The notes beneath the pieces are model-generated. The model was given only the letters and a program-made list of their open reading frames with translations. It did not search any database and was not told the DNA's origin. A stretch of DNA of 64,000 bases from Pampus argenteus (taxonomy: Eukaryota; Chordata; Actinopteri; Scombriformes; Stromateidae), in assembly GCA_036937835.1 (NCBI GenBank), contig CM072879.1, forward strand, positions 2,664,001 through 2,728,000. The letters run 5' to 3'. Positions 38,001 to 51,288 of this stretch are shown piece after piece. Made by a program: the position numbers and the translations under genes. The first letter of the stretch is position 1. Every line of letters starts with the position of its first letter.

Positions 38001-40689
38001 TTCCATGTTGTTGTTTTTTTGGAAAATGTTAAATTCAGCATATTTTTTATCAATCAAATGTGGGACACATGATTAAAAAAAAATCTATCATTTCCCATAA
38101 AGATCAACAATGTTTAAATAATGTAGAAATTAAAGATGTATCCATTTTCAGTCTTTTCTTATTTTAAAAATATTTGAAGAACTATAACTTAGGCAAACTA
38201 ATCTGGTAACGGGTTAAAAAAAAACAGCAGCATTTGATGCTCAATTCTTAAGCATCCACAGTAACAGTTGTTGCTGATTTATTGTTGTGACCGTCTCAAG
38301 TAAGACTGTAGACTGTCTACCCTCAGCATCATTGTGTATGCCTGTGTGTGAGACATAGAGGAAGAGACTATTGGTTGGGCTTGAGTCTGAATTAAAACCA
38401 GCTCAGTGCTCCTTTACAGGATGAAAAGCACAGGTGTAATTAATAAAACGTGTTATAGCCAAATTCCATGTAGCAGCTTCGGAGTCTTGATTTTGTGTGC
38501 CTATGTCTATATGAAGATGTAGCTTCACAATAAAAGAAGCATAGCACTACGTTTGACGTGCTTCATAGGCCTCGCTCGCAGCAGACATTTTGCCTCGTCA
38601 TAGGCAGGAATAACAGGGGTTATTAATAACATTAACGAGGGCGTCGCTCTAGTCTGTATATGTTGACCCGCTCGTCTCTAGCTGTGTCTGTCTGCTGTCT
38701 AGTGCTGGACGGCTAGAGTGCAGCGAGTTTTTGTCGCCTGTAGCTTCTTTTCAGCTGGAAACAGGTTTGATTAGAGCGGAATGTGTGGGCAGTACAACCA
38801 GAACAACTAGCTGGAAGAGGCTAATAAGCTGTGTAAAGCCGGGTGCTAATTCTCTGTAGGTTCATCATTACAAGCAAGATGTGTCACAAGTAGTAGAGCC
38901 ACTGCTAATATTATTGCCGGAGCTACATAGGACAAAAAGTCATTGGTAATAGTTTTCTTTTTCATTCTTAACTTCTCATGCACATGGTTATTATGGGATT
39001 ATAGGGGGATGTATGGAATTCCATAATCATTTCTAAGAATTATTGCCACTCATGCTTGTACATGTAACCTGTCAGCAGAGCTGCTGTGTCACGGTGACGA
39101 GTCTGAGAGAAATCTGCATAATCAGCTCTTGATTACAATAATTCCTTTTAGAGTGGGGGAGGGTAATACCTGTAACTGGACACTAATTGATTTGTGTGAT
39201 ATTAAAACAATGTGGAACAATGAAGCGGGGAGCCATGTGTGCTAACTGTAGTGAAATGATAGTGGAGCGGGGAAGTGTCTGCTCGGGGATTTCTGTAGTT
39301 GTAGGAACGGCAGTGCAGCTGGGACTAATCCAGCCAGTGAATAAGCAGTGTGCAGATCATTGCTGCATTGCTGCGCTGCATTTAGCCAGGTGCTGCACAA
39401 GGTCACCCCAGTCAACTTGTCTCAATGCAATCCTCCTCCTTATGCTCATTGTACGCTGAAGGACACGACCAGGATCTGTGACTTGGTGATGGAATCTGGG
39501 AGCATTTCTTTCATAATTCTATAGATGAGAGGCAGCGGGGCCTGCTGGAATGTGTCATGTGATCCCAACGAGACATGGAGGATCTCATTATGAAAGGTGT
39601 TATGGAGATTTGTATTAGCACTGTAATGCTAAGACATGCGCTGCAGGATGTACACCTGGTAGTGTACAGAACATATGATGTATGCAGATGAGAATCTCCC
39701 TCAAATTTGTAGTTTGTGCTCTTGAATTAACAACTTGTGCGCACCAATGAGTTCATTCATGCTCCTCAAATGATTTAATTCATGCTCACGAGTTGGTAAT
39801 TAGTGCACTTGACTGTCAAGTGAGTGGAACAGCAGCAACCGAAGCTCCAGCATAGCATGGCTACCGTGGTCAGTTATAGAGGAGCACCCGGTTAACCAGC
39901 AGCTGTGTGCTGCTACTGAGGTGCCTACAAATAATACTTTTATTACACTTTGTGATTCATGCTTCATAGAAGGAATTATGGATGCATTACAAATATTAAA
40001 ACCTATGCTTTTATTATATTACATATTGTGCAAGGGTAAGTAAATTTGGGAGTTTTGATTATATTGTATCTTTTTAATTGTCTTAAATTTGGATTAAGCT
40101 TGTTAATTACATTCATACCAACCAGAACGTGTCCGTTGATGCGTATTGAAAGTTGACATCAAATATCTGGTCAGAATCTAGATGAGCGTTAATTGCCATT
40201 ATCGATTCTGGTTATCAGTCCAATTCTGTATTGATTCCTGATAAATTTTGTGCGTGGAGAGAAAGTAGGCCGACACAGGTTTTCAATATCAATGCAGCCG
40301 TTTTATCATCGGTATTATTTTCTGAACTCGGGCTGCATCAAACCATTATTTCCTGATTTGATCTGTCGATTATTTCCTTGAACGGTCCAGAATTCTTCAG
40401 ATGTGGGCTTACCTCTGTTTCTTGGCATATTTCTGTCTCTGCTGGATATTGATACTAGCTGCCACAGTCAGCCCCATTTTAAGATGTCTGTGCTACCTCT
40501 GTCTGCCTCGCGCTGACTAAATGTCTCATGTTCCCGCTGCTTTTTTTTTTTTTAATCCTTTTCTCTCGTTTGGCTGGTGAAACAGTGTATGCCCCACCCT
40601 GTGGTCTGAAGTTCTGCACTCAGTCTTTTCTTGTCAAAGTGCCAGCTCTTAAAGGAAGAGATTTTCCTCTTTCTGCTCCTCTCCCCCTC

Positions 40690-40880
40690 ACCTCTCTCTC
40701 TCTCTCTCACTCTGTCTCTGTCTCTCTCTCTCTGTCTTTCTCTGTCTTTCTCCTTCTCTCTCTCTCTCTCTCTCTCTCTGTCTTTCTCCTTCTCTCTGTC
40801 TCTCTCTGTCTTTCTCTCTCTCTGTGTCTCTCTCTCTCTCTCTGTCTCTCTCTCTGTGTCTCTCTCTCTCTGTCTTCTTA
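40690..40880. repeat. TC-rich polypyrimidine microsatellite
   Basis: About 190 bases of TC units punctuated by TG, TTT and GTC variants. Open frames on both strands in this block are repeat artefacts. Confidence 0.95.
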
Positions 40881-43055
40881 CTGTGTGACGTCCTGACCAC
40901 TAACGGCTACATATTAAGAGATAATTCCATACCCTGAGGTTACAAACCGGCTCAGACTGGCTCGATGCGTTTTGACTGCGCTCTGTTCCCTGGGCAAAAA
41001 TAAATACATTTCCAAAAAAAAAAAAGAGAGAAGAAAATTGCGCCTGTGCCTTTTTTTTCTTTCTTTTTTTTCTTTTTAAAGGAACATGAGACTAATTTGC
41101 TGCAGGAGCGCCACAGCAACAAGAGACGCACACCTCTGTTGAATGACAATGAGGAATAATTAGTAACAATTCCCAGTAAATATTACACCATTTACACGTT
41201 TAGTGAATATTACTGGTGTTTAATAAAAGGAAACACTTCTTCATATGTGAGGATTGTGATACAAGCAGTAGCTGCTTCAGAGTTCAGCAGTTATTCATTA
41301 CAAGCTAATTCTAGTTTAACAGTTGCACTGAACCTCAATGTAATCTAAACTCAAGGTTCACTTACTAGCTTTTTCTGCAGCTTTCAACTGCGTCTGCATC
41401 TTCAACAGTTTACACAGTTTTCATGGGGAAAGACAACTGATGGGAACCTCTCACTTCGACCTCTTTCAGTTTGATCTGAACCAAAATTACAGATGTGAAA
41501 CCTTCCCCCCGAACCACAGTCCAGACCAAACAGCCGAACCTCGGTCCGACCAAAAGAGGTGGTCTGGGTTCGGATCAAACTGAACCATGGTTACGGTTAA
41601 TTTTCGGATGGTTCGGACTTTCGGGCCAGTTCCAGGAAGTCCCTGCAGGCTATCGTCAGAAACGATGAGCTGTGGTTGCATGTGGGGAGATGAGGAGGCC
41701 GAGTATTAATTTGTAATATGGTCTGACAACGTTATATTAGAAAAAGTCAACTGGAAAAAGTCGACGCAATGCGTTTTCTGAGAGGATGAGGCCTGTAGCT
41801 CTGTCACGATAACTACTTTTGTTGGACCATGAAATAATTCCTTCACTATTATCAAATTATTAATTACCAATCATGTGTTGATAATTGATAACCACAGCTA
41901 TGTCTGATTTGGTAAACCAATTAAACAAAATTGTACCCACTGATGCAAAAATGTAGTAACCTCATACAGCAGACCTGCTCATTGCCCACAGTGCAATGCA
42001 TGCAGGGATAGTAAAGTGGCGGCTACTACTGTATAAGCTAATTGTGGTGTACCTCCAGCCCATAGTGAGCTCCACCTATCTAAACGTGCTGCAGTAAATC
42101 CTCCTGCATGCTGCTCAGAGCTCAGCTTTGTCCAAAGTGTTTTAGAGAGCTGTTGATTCAACTTTATGCTCACTTTAGAGGCTGTTGAAGTGCATTGCGT
42201 TCTACTCAAAGGGCTTTATTCTCACTGATAGCACTGGCTCATGTGGAACTGCAGACACAGTTTGCAGGGGACATTATCACAAACTGCAGCCTGTAATCAT
42301 GACTTACAGTGCTTCTTTCTGTCTTTGTTTCGCAGCCCCTTTAAAAAAAAGACCGTTTCTACGTACTGACAGTCCTCTGCAGGATGGTTCAGAATGTGAC
42401 ATGACTCCACAGTGGCAACCTTTCAGTTTCCTGTCGTATCTGTCAGTCTGTCCTGCCAACACCAAACGAATGTCCATGTCCGATGTCCTCAAAGATTCAT
42501 TTGACTTCTATAATCACATGCTGTTGGACAGAAGACGGAGACGTTTTTTTAAGTGACAGAATAATAACGTATTGATTAAGTTCATAAATTTAAACTGTTG
42601 ATAATATAATATAAGTTTAACAGGGAGATTCCGGCTAAGAGTCGTTTCCCTCACACATGATGTTTGGTCAGTAAAAAGCTCTCAGCTGAAGCACCCCAAA
42701 TACCAGTCACACTAGAAACAGATGGAAGAGCAGCGGGAGGTGACACACAATTAGAATACTTCTAATTACAATAAAAATAAGTTCTATTTCAAATCAAACG
42801 TCTTAAGATATGAATGGAAAGTGTTGTTGCATTAATAACCGTAGCATGGCTGTTTTTAAGAAAGCATGTTAAAATATTCTCATGAATATCTTCAGATCTT
42901 AAGCTGCTTATTTCTGTGGTCCAGAATAATGGACTAATAACAGAAAGAGGAGCGGCGGTAACATGTGAGTGTTCTTTAGTATCAGATCATCAGCTGTTGA
43001 GGATGAGGATGTCCGCTGTGTGCTGGTATGAGATGAAGCCTCCACTCTGCTTTTC

Positions 43056-43215
43056 TCTCTCACTTCCTCTGCTCTGCTCTTTGTCTTCAACTTCACACTC
43101 ACCCCTCCTCCTTCTACTCCTCCCCTTTCCTCCTCCCCTTTGCCCCCTACTCCTGCCCCCACCTCCCCTCCCATCAGCACCCTACACACCCACACCCCCC
43201 CACCCCCACCCCTCA
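43056..43215. repeat. C/T-rich strand-asymmetric tract
   Basis: About 160 bases almost devoid of purines on the plus strand (CTCCTCC, CCCCTTTCC and CACCCC modules). It is likely simple-sequence DNA; the 126-codon minus-strand frame here is glycine/glutamate-rich and not credible as protein. Confidence 0.8.
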
Positions 43216-43684
43216 GGCGACAGCAGAACAGGAATTGATTAGTGGCACGGCTTAAAAATAGACGACTGGTTGTCATAGCAACGCCCACAATGAGCTGTTG
43301 TCTAGTTTAATAAAGAGCAGCGTTGTGTCTGAGCAGTAGGTGGAAGGTGTGTATGTTGCCTGGCGTGCTGTGTGTCCACAGACGGCAGGTGAAGGTGTGT
43401 GTAACGCTCACGCTGCGGTCCTGCTGGATGTGGCTTCTGTACGCCGGCCACATCCACATCACTTCTACCAACAACAAAACACACTGCCAGCATCCTGCTC
43501 GCAGCCATTGGCTCTGAAGCTGCATCCCACAACCATCGAGCCCTGAGCCGCTCCACACAACCAATTACAACTCTGTTGCTATGGGCTCCATTCTGATTGG
43601 CCTCATTAGTGTCAAAAACTAGCCACATGCAAATGTTGGTCATATTCCCAGCAGCCCTGTCATCAACATCCTTTACAGCCAGAC

Positions 43685-43721
<37 letters not shown>

Positions 43722-46700
43722 CAGCTGGACCAGCTAACTGAGCCGCTGCCTCCTGTTGGCACAGGGAGGGGTTTGTTGTTCCCAGACATCTTTCCATCTT
43801 CTTTAGCATTGGCTAAAGAAGCCAGATGGAAGCTGCCTCTGGTTGTTTGCTGGACTGTTGGTATGATGACCAACAAGGAGTTTCCACACACACCCCCACA
43901 CCAACACACACACACACACTGTAAATTTACACTCTGCTTCTGCTCTTTAACCCTCTGAAACCTGAACATTACAGTGAAAGCGAGCTGCTTGGAGCTAACG
44001 CAGCATGACGTAGGAACCCTGGTGGCAAAAACGACTAAAAAAAGAAAACCAGTACAAGTGATGCTAGTTTTACTGTGAGGGTTTTACCGCTCAGACTGTC
44101 TCATTCACATCTTCTCACATCCCTGAACCACTGCTGCTCATCTCTATCCATTCATATGGTAAAAACACATGGACACACAGACAATCACACACACTTGTCT
44201 GACTGGGGTTACTACTGGGGTAATGCATGATGGCATGACACATGATGCTGAGGCTGATGTGTTTGCTTCAATGGAGTGCATTATTTTAAGTAAGCACGCA
44301 GTCTGAGTAGATTACAGTTACAACAATGACTGGTCTGTGATTAAAATGCAGCGTTTCCTTGTTGTCTACGGACCAGCGGTGTTCTGTTTTCTAAAATGTC
44401 TTCTGCTCTTCTGTCTGCGTTGCACCGGTTTGCTAGATCTTTGTTTGAGACTGAAATATTGTATCCTAACTATACATATACATCCTGTGCATTATTTCTC
44501 ATGAACTGCCAAACAAAAAACTGAGTTTACTTTTAGAGCCTAAAACCTTTACACAGTATTGTATATGATTGTAGTTGTTGTTACTGGAAAATACTTTTTA
44601 AATATGTTAATATTATTAAAGGCCATATCTCCCACGATGGAAGGATGCTCTATTATATGTGCATAAGAGTTATGTATGCAAAATAGTTGTAAGAAGACTC
44701 CACAGAACAAGCAGTCATAGCTCAGGCCATGAAGCACAGCTGCACCTGTAAAGAACACTGTGGACATGATCAGACTCACTCGTAGCTCGCGTAGGAGACC
44801 TGGTTGCACCTCTGTTCATATGACACAGCTGCCACAGGCTGTTCTCTGGCTCCAGCACACACTTCACTGATAAACCAGAGAGTTCCACTCACTTATATCC
44901 AATAATTACCAAATACAAGTTATGTTGCAGCTCTCTTTCGGTCCATACATGCACACTTGTAATTTCTCTATCGTTTTGTGCGCTCATGTCTGAACAGCAG
45001 TATCATTCTGTTCATGTCACCAAAAAGCCAGGCAGCGTTGGACTTGAGGTCAACCGAATGAAGATGAGAGTGTGTGTGTGTGTGTGTGTGTTGCTGACGT
45101 CTTGAAGTTGTTTTCAGTCGCTCATGTAAATGCTTGTTCCTCAATTGATGTCACAAACCCCTCGGCTGCCGCGGAGGCTGCCGCGGAGGCTTCCTCGGAC
45201 CGTTAGCAGCTAGCAGGTTGACCTGCGGTTACGGTTTTGTTTCTGTCAGTGACTTCAGTTAGTTTCTTTTGACTTCGTTACACCAGCTGGCCACCCGAAT
45301 CCCTGCATTTTATAGTTTTGAATTGACAACGTCATCGATGGTGACCTGTAAGAAATTTGGGCGCTATAACAAACTCAATGTTGGTGTATGGGAATGTGTA
45401 TTAATAACTGAACGTAAGCGACAGAAGACGTGACAGAAGAGATTTGATGTAATGTATTATTGAGCTGTGGGAGGAAGGCGGTCTATCCGGTCCTACCGGC
45501 CAAATATCAAAAATACAACATACTTTGTTGTTGGAGCAGGAACTGATGACTTTGCTCATCTGCATCCCAGCATGCAACGGTGCGACTACAGGAGCCGTCT
45601 GTCCACGCAAACCACAGCAAGTGGAAAACCCAACGAGAGCCGGTGCAGTGCAGGTTTAAAGACAGCCTAGTACGAGATACTGAAGATGTTGAAGCAAAAC
45701 ACAAAGATATCCAATGAAAGTAACTATAACTGCCGTTCGGTCTGCGTGAACGTGTGAAAAGTCATGTGGTCATCTACAGTATGTGCGACCGCCACGACCA
45801 GCACTGATGTTTGCTGTGTTTCTAGCAGTCACACTAGACTCTGTTTTGGGTCTACAGAGAAGATTGTTGTGCACCACATTCTGTTCACAGCTGTGATGAG
45901 CCTGAGAGTAAGTCCACACTCAGCTGGAGCGTGTGTAAACGCATCAGCGTTTCTCACAGCGTGTTAACCTTAACAGGCCAGCTCGGTTTCACTGTGTTCT
46001 GCAGCGAAGGTGAGAAAAACCTGTCATTGTATAAGTCGGCTTACACCTGTTGTCATTAACCTGTGTTTATGTAGATCTTGTCAGAGCGTGTGGCGATTAA
46101 AAGCGATGTCTGTTCTACTCCTCACAGGATGTTGTAAACAGAGTGTTTCTCTGCTAAAACATCCTGGAAACACAAGTGCTGGATGCCAGTTGTTTTCACA
46201 TGAAAAGAGGCAGCATAGGTTGGACGTAGTCTGAGTCCAAAGCTTCCTGCTGCTCACCCAGTGTGACCTCAGCACAAAGCCCAAAGCGCAGCGCCGCCAC
46301 AGTCAACACGACCTGTACGGCAGCAGTAAGAAGCGCTCTATATGTTACTGACTGCAGGCAGCGAGGGTCCCGGGGGGGGGGATGGGGGTCCGGCTAAGAT
46401 TGTGCCACAGCAGCCATTTTGTGTCCATCTTGCGTTGAAACTTTAAAGCTCTCATTGTCTGTGGACGAGTCTCATTATCACGGACTGAATAACACAGAAC
46501 AGATGAGTGCTACAAGGATGCACGTATACATTTAACATGCGTTTATATGTTGGTGCTGTAAAGTGAACTAATAACTGATACTATGATCAATGAGTCTGTT
46601 ACTGTTGTCCAAGCTGATTACTAACCAGACAAAGCAGCAACAGTCCAGCAGCTAATATCAGTGTTTTACAATATGCAGCATGAAGGCTACGTGTTGATGG

Positions 46701-48239
46701 CTCCTAGAAGTCTAGTTTATAGACCTTCAGTGTTTCAGGCTGTGCTTACATGTTGCTTGTCACCGCATTCATTTGTGTTTAACCATATTACCACACAGCA
46801 AACCTGGACCCGTGTAATATTTCAACACACGAGTACTTTCCACAGTGCACCAGTGGGGGTGGGGATGAACAGAGGCCCGGCAGCGTGGCCACTAAGCAGG
46901 CTAATCTAGCCATGCAGATACCAAAGGAGTGTTGCTTTATTCAAATTGTGCCAAACTACTCAAGCGCTCAGTGAAGAACAAAATAAAAGGTTTGCTGGTT
47001 TAGATCAGGAAATATCCCATCAAGATTTAAACACTTTGATTCCGCGTGTCCGCTGAGGTTTGATGCCACTAACGGGCAGGTGGCATGTCACTAGTTTTTA
47101 ATCATAATTTAAATTTAAAATTTAAAAAAAGAAACCAACCGTGTAAACCTGGAGCCGTGAGCTCACCATCTACCGCCGTCGGTGTTGTGCGTTGCATCGT
47201 GGGCCAGAAGTGTTGGGTCTGATATCAGTTCAGGCTGAAAGGATGAGTTGATGAATGTATTAGTCGCTCGACTGAAATTTAATCTCTAATCAGATTTCAT
47301 AACGAATTAGTCCGTGACCGTAACCTGAACATCTACGGCTTTTACACCTTTGTTTTTGAAGACGTCTGATTGCATTCTGGGATATTGTGATGAGCATTTT
47401 CAACTATTTTCTAATATTTGAAACTGAAACTATTAATAATCGGCAGATTAACTGATAATGAAGGAAACGGTTAATTTCCAGAGGGCTCGGTTCACTGGTC
47501 ATGATGAGTATTACCCCGTCCGTATCATTGGTGTGGCTTTGTTTCAGCTGAACTGGATCTAACCAGTTTACCTGGTCTAAGGAAAGATGCTATTGGCTCC
47601 ATGATGGGAAATGTTTTTGGAGTTTGCCTCGTACTAGGGAGTAGCAGTTAACTTAGTTCGTGTGGCGCTTTTGTTACCATAGTTACAATGTGATTGCCAG
47701 AGAAATTAAAATCCAGTGTGAGATTGGGAAATTATTTAAAGATTCCCTCCAGGCATATTTTAAGAGATACAGAAATACTCTGCTCAGAACAATAACATGT
47801 GATGATGCCTGACGACGTCTCCTACTTCACTGTAGAGTCCATTCTTATTACTCATTCATGTACTCATTCTCAGTATATGAGCATGTTGAATATTGGACCA
47901 GTATTGGCTCCAAACTGGTTGTGATGCCACAGATCCTGCTCACGGGTTCGACTGTCCAACTCACCCACCCATCATAGGATCAATAAATAAACCACAGTTC
48001 TGAGTGAAGGGAAACTTTAATTTGAAAACGATCTGATCACAGAAGTAAAGACAATAAGTGTGAAGCTAGTTTTTGATACAGAGTCTCGAGGTTCCTTCCT
48101 CAGACTGAGCTCAGCGGTGTGTGTGATTGGGATGCAGGTTGTGTATCATACATGATATTGATTTGGATTCAGGGTTCTGGCAGTTTCGTGCCACATCCGC
48201 CATTTTGCACCCAACGCGACCATTTTGACGGTGGGATTA

Positions 48240-48660
48240 ATGGCACAAATGGAGGTGGTGTGTGATTAGCAGCACTGAATCAGTGGCTGTGCTCCTTTTT
48301 TTTTGTCTTCGGGTAGAGATGGGAAGTCAGGGCTGACACATCTGGCTCCTGCACCTCAGCGATAAGCCTGACATCCACCGATGAATCAAACAACTGAAAA
48401 ATGAACCAGAGAATGCTTCCTCAATCGTGTGTAACAAGCAGAGTCCAGGAGGAGGAGGAGGAGGTGGAGGTGGCGGAGAGACAGAAGGCGGACAGGGAGG
48501 AGTGGAGTTGCATCAGCCAAATGAATTGTCATGATGCAGATCATGCATGAAATGAGCAGCAGATTCCACAGTGCAGTTGCAAATGGCCTTATTACCATTA
48601 CACTCAGTCAGCTGGCGCTGGGCCCGCTTGGCAAACCTGGTGTTGCGCCACCCAGGACAG
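48240..48660. promoter_or_regulatory. candidate conserved non-coding element in gatad2b intron 1
   Basis: A mixed-composition stretch without microsatellite character, with motifs such as TGATTAGCAGCACTGAATCA and AATGAATTGTCATGATGCAG. It reads like developmental enhancer sequence, but the judgement rests on texture alone; it also includes a GGAGGAGGAGGAGG run near 48452. Confidence 0.25.
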
Positions 48661-48885
48661 GAGGGTCTCTGCTGTGTGTTTACAGCAGGAGTGTGTGAGG
48701 AGGACCGCTGTTTGGAGTCTGAGGAGGACATTTTAGCAGCAGCCATCTGATCGACAGGCAGCTCTGTGCATAAAGAATATGGTGTGTGTGTGTGTGTGTT
48801 GGGGGATGGGAGGAGGGAATTAAGAGTTGGCGTTATGTCAGGAGAGAGCTGCCATCTCTGCCTTCTTTCTACCCCTGCACACACA

Positions 48886-48920
<35 letters not shown>

Positions 48921-49999
48921 GCCTCCAAACAAAGACTTGAGCAAGGATAGCGCGAGATGAAGAAAAAAAGTGTATCTTGGCTATGTCACTACTTTATTAC
49001 CCCCATACACACACACACACACACACACACACTGTCACACAAGCCTGTGCACACATGCCTACACAGACTCCGTATTCACTCCTGATTGGACGGTGTAATA
49101 TGAACAAATGAAGCCCTGAGCTCTGGCTACATTTAAGGGGCCCCTGAAAGTAAGCATGTGTTTATTTTTACAGTGAAAGAGGGGGGAGGAAAAGACGAAA
49201 GGTTTGAGGAATTGGGGGAGGGTAGAGGAGCAGGGAGGGGTTTCTTTGTGGTACTGTACAGCTGGAGCAGGAGAGAAGGTTACAAAATCCTGCCTTGTGT
49301 TGGAATGCTGCGTCGTACGTCGATGTCTGGATGTGATGGAGGTGTTCGGCGCTCCGCTAGCACGGTGGCGTCTACCTGTCCTGTCCAACTTTGTTGTGGC
49401 GTCGTGTTTCATGAAAGGTGTGATTCTTGGTGGCGCGACGTTTGCCCCCCCCACCCCGTCAACCTCCACCCTGTCGCTTTCTACCTCACGCTCATCATGT
49501 ATCTTTTTTGTTCTTCTTTTCTTTTCCTTTATTACATTGGCCTGGCAGAGTGCCCGAAACCAGAGGGGTGGAGTGGGGTGGGCGGGTGGTGGTGGGAGGG
49601 ATTATTGGAGGAGGGGAGCGGGATGAGAAAGAGGTAGAAACAGTGTGTGGCTGTAGCAGCTGACTGAAACAGTCATTATATTATGTAAAGGCAGGCGGCA
49701 GTGGCCGGGAGGACGGGGAGGTGGGGTGTTTGGGTGGGGGTGGTGCCAGCTACTGACGTGCAGAACAAGGCCGGCCCTGATTGGCTCATCAGCACCATTC
49801 TCAGCAGCTCTCCCTGGCTCATTAAAGGTGGAGGCTCGGCGGAGAGGTTGCAGGAGCTGCTTGTGTTTTTCTCTCAGCAAATGGAGGCAACGACTTGGCT
49901 CCGCTGCTGCGTCACAAATTAATTAGAAAAGAAGACGTGGTGGTGGTGGTGGTGGTGGTGGTGGCGGGGAAGGCTGCGCTGTGCGATCATTAAGACTCC

Positions 50000-50335
50000 T
50001 CCCTGTGTTAAAGAGGCTTCTGTAGATGTGAGAACGATAACAGAGATGTTCCAGAATGAGCAGATTAGAGCCGTGGCAGCCGGAGCACTATGATCCAATA
50101 GATGAGGGGAAACGATACAACGACACCGGCAGGAATAATCTCCTAATAGGAAGGTGATTAAGTGATAACGGGGCCAATTAAATCTCTTTGAATTCCAGTC
50201 ACTGACGCTCTGGTGTACATGACATTTTTTGGCAGATTCAGTGTGTCAGTCCAGGTGTTGCTGATGGCGCGCTGCAGTGCTGGAAATGAAAGCATCCATT
50301 TGCATGTTGTCTGGCCACACGCGTGATGTTCCGTC
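50000..50335. promoter_or_regulatory. candidate conserved non-coding element in gatad2b intron 1
   Basis: This stretch is dense in homeodomain- and GATA-like words (GTGATTAAGTGATAACGG, GCCAATTAAATCTCTTTGAA, TCCATTTGCATGTTGTC with an octamer-like ATTTGCAT) and lacks repeats, unlike its surroundings. It is suggested as an enhancer candidate only. Confidence 0.3.
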
Positions 50336-51233
50336 TGTCACGGTGGAGCCTGGAGGAAAAACTATTGCTTTAATTTTCCCAAACAGACACGAACCATGAA
50401 GACCAGGAAATTTCATGTGGTGGCGTTTTTATTGCTATAATAAAACATAATTAATCCAAAAAAGGTGTGTTTCCATCCACCTGTATTTATTTACATGAAA
50501 AAAAAAACCTGAGCGGAAACACTTCCAATTTAAAAAAATAAAATGAAATATTGCAATGTTGCTGGGTGATGTGAAAATTTGATGTATTGATGGAAGCAAA
50601 ATGCAACAGTGCAATGAAACACGTGACTTAAATATCACTCAAGCTTCCAGTGAACATCGGTCAAAGAAAAAATATTTCTGAACGTCTGGGTCCAATGTCG
50701 TCCAACCACCAACAAGTCAACTCATGCATCAACTTTAGAGCTGCAATTAGTCAATTAATCAATTAGTTGTCAACTATTAAATGAATCGTCATCTATTTTG
50801 ATAATTGTTTAAGCGTTTGGAGTCATTTTTTAAGAATAAATGTCTGATTCCACATATTTTCTGGTTTCTATAGTCCTCTATGATTTCCTGGTGGTCACCA
50901 TTGCAGCCACTGTTATGAAACGTTGCTGACTTTGCAGTGTTACCTGCTGAATGTGCATCCTGTAGCATATTCCACTCATGGCTAGCATTATTGTAAGATG
51001 GCACCAGCGTGTGTAGGGTTGGGTACCATTTGAATTTTATTGATTCTGGTTCCAATTCCAATTCCGCCTTTTGATTCCGGTTCTGATCGATTCCCAGTTT
51101 CAATTCCAATATGGTTAAAAAAACTTTTTTAAACATTTACTTTGTGTTAAAATGTATACATTTATTTATCTATATATATATATCATTAAATGGGCTACCT
51201 CCTACCTGTCTTTCTGACCCTTTACAATCACCA

Positions 51234-51288
51234 GGCCAGCAGACCTGAGTGACCTTGATGGGTCCAAGGTCACTCAGGTCTGCTGGCC
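51234..51288. repeat. perfect 24-bp-arm hairpin
   Basis: The left arm 51234-51257 (GGCCAGCAGACCTGAGTGAC...) is the exact reverse complement of the right arm 51265-51288, with a 7-base loop, ATGGGTC. The inner ends carry TGACCTTGA and CCAAGGTCA, each an NR5A/ERR-type extended half-site, in everted orientation. Nothing around it suggests a transposon. Confidence 0.95.

Noticed and set aside
40528..40900. Frames of 70-122 codons on both strands
   Set aside because: Translation of a TC microsatellite.
41460..41660. GAACC/GGTTCGG-rich inverted words
   Set aside because: Probably another decayed dispersed repeat; I could not fix termini or a target duplication.
42185..42556. 123-codon plus-strand frame
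   Set aside because: Mixed composition made it worth reading, but no domain, signal peptide, splice context or conserved motif is evident.
42908..43288. 126-codon minus-strand frame
   Set aside because: Gly/Glu/Val-rich product of a simple C/T tract; no start context or domain.
48513..48944. 143-codon minus-strand frame
   Set aside because: Runs through a CA/GT repeat and a possible conserved non-coding stretch; no protein-like features.
49158..49663. Overlapping plus-strand frames up to 159 codons
   Set aside because: They arise from G-rich low-complexity DNA and lack any recognisable domain.
51001..51120. GGTTGGGTACC...GATTCTGGTTCC-like stretch
   Set aside because: Resembles a known fish dispersed repeat but is too degraded to define ends or class.
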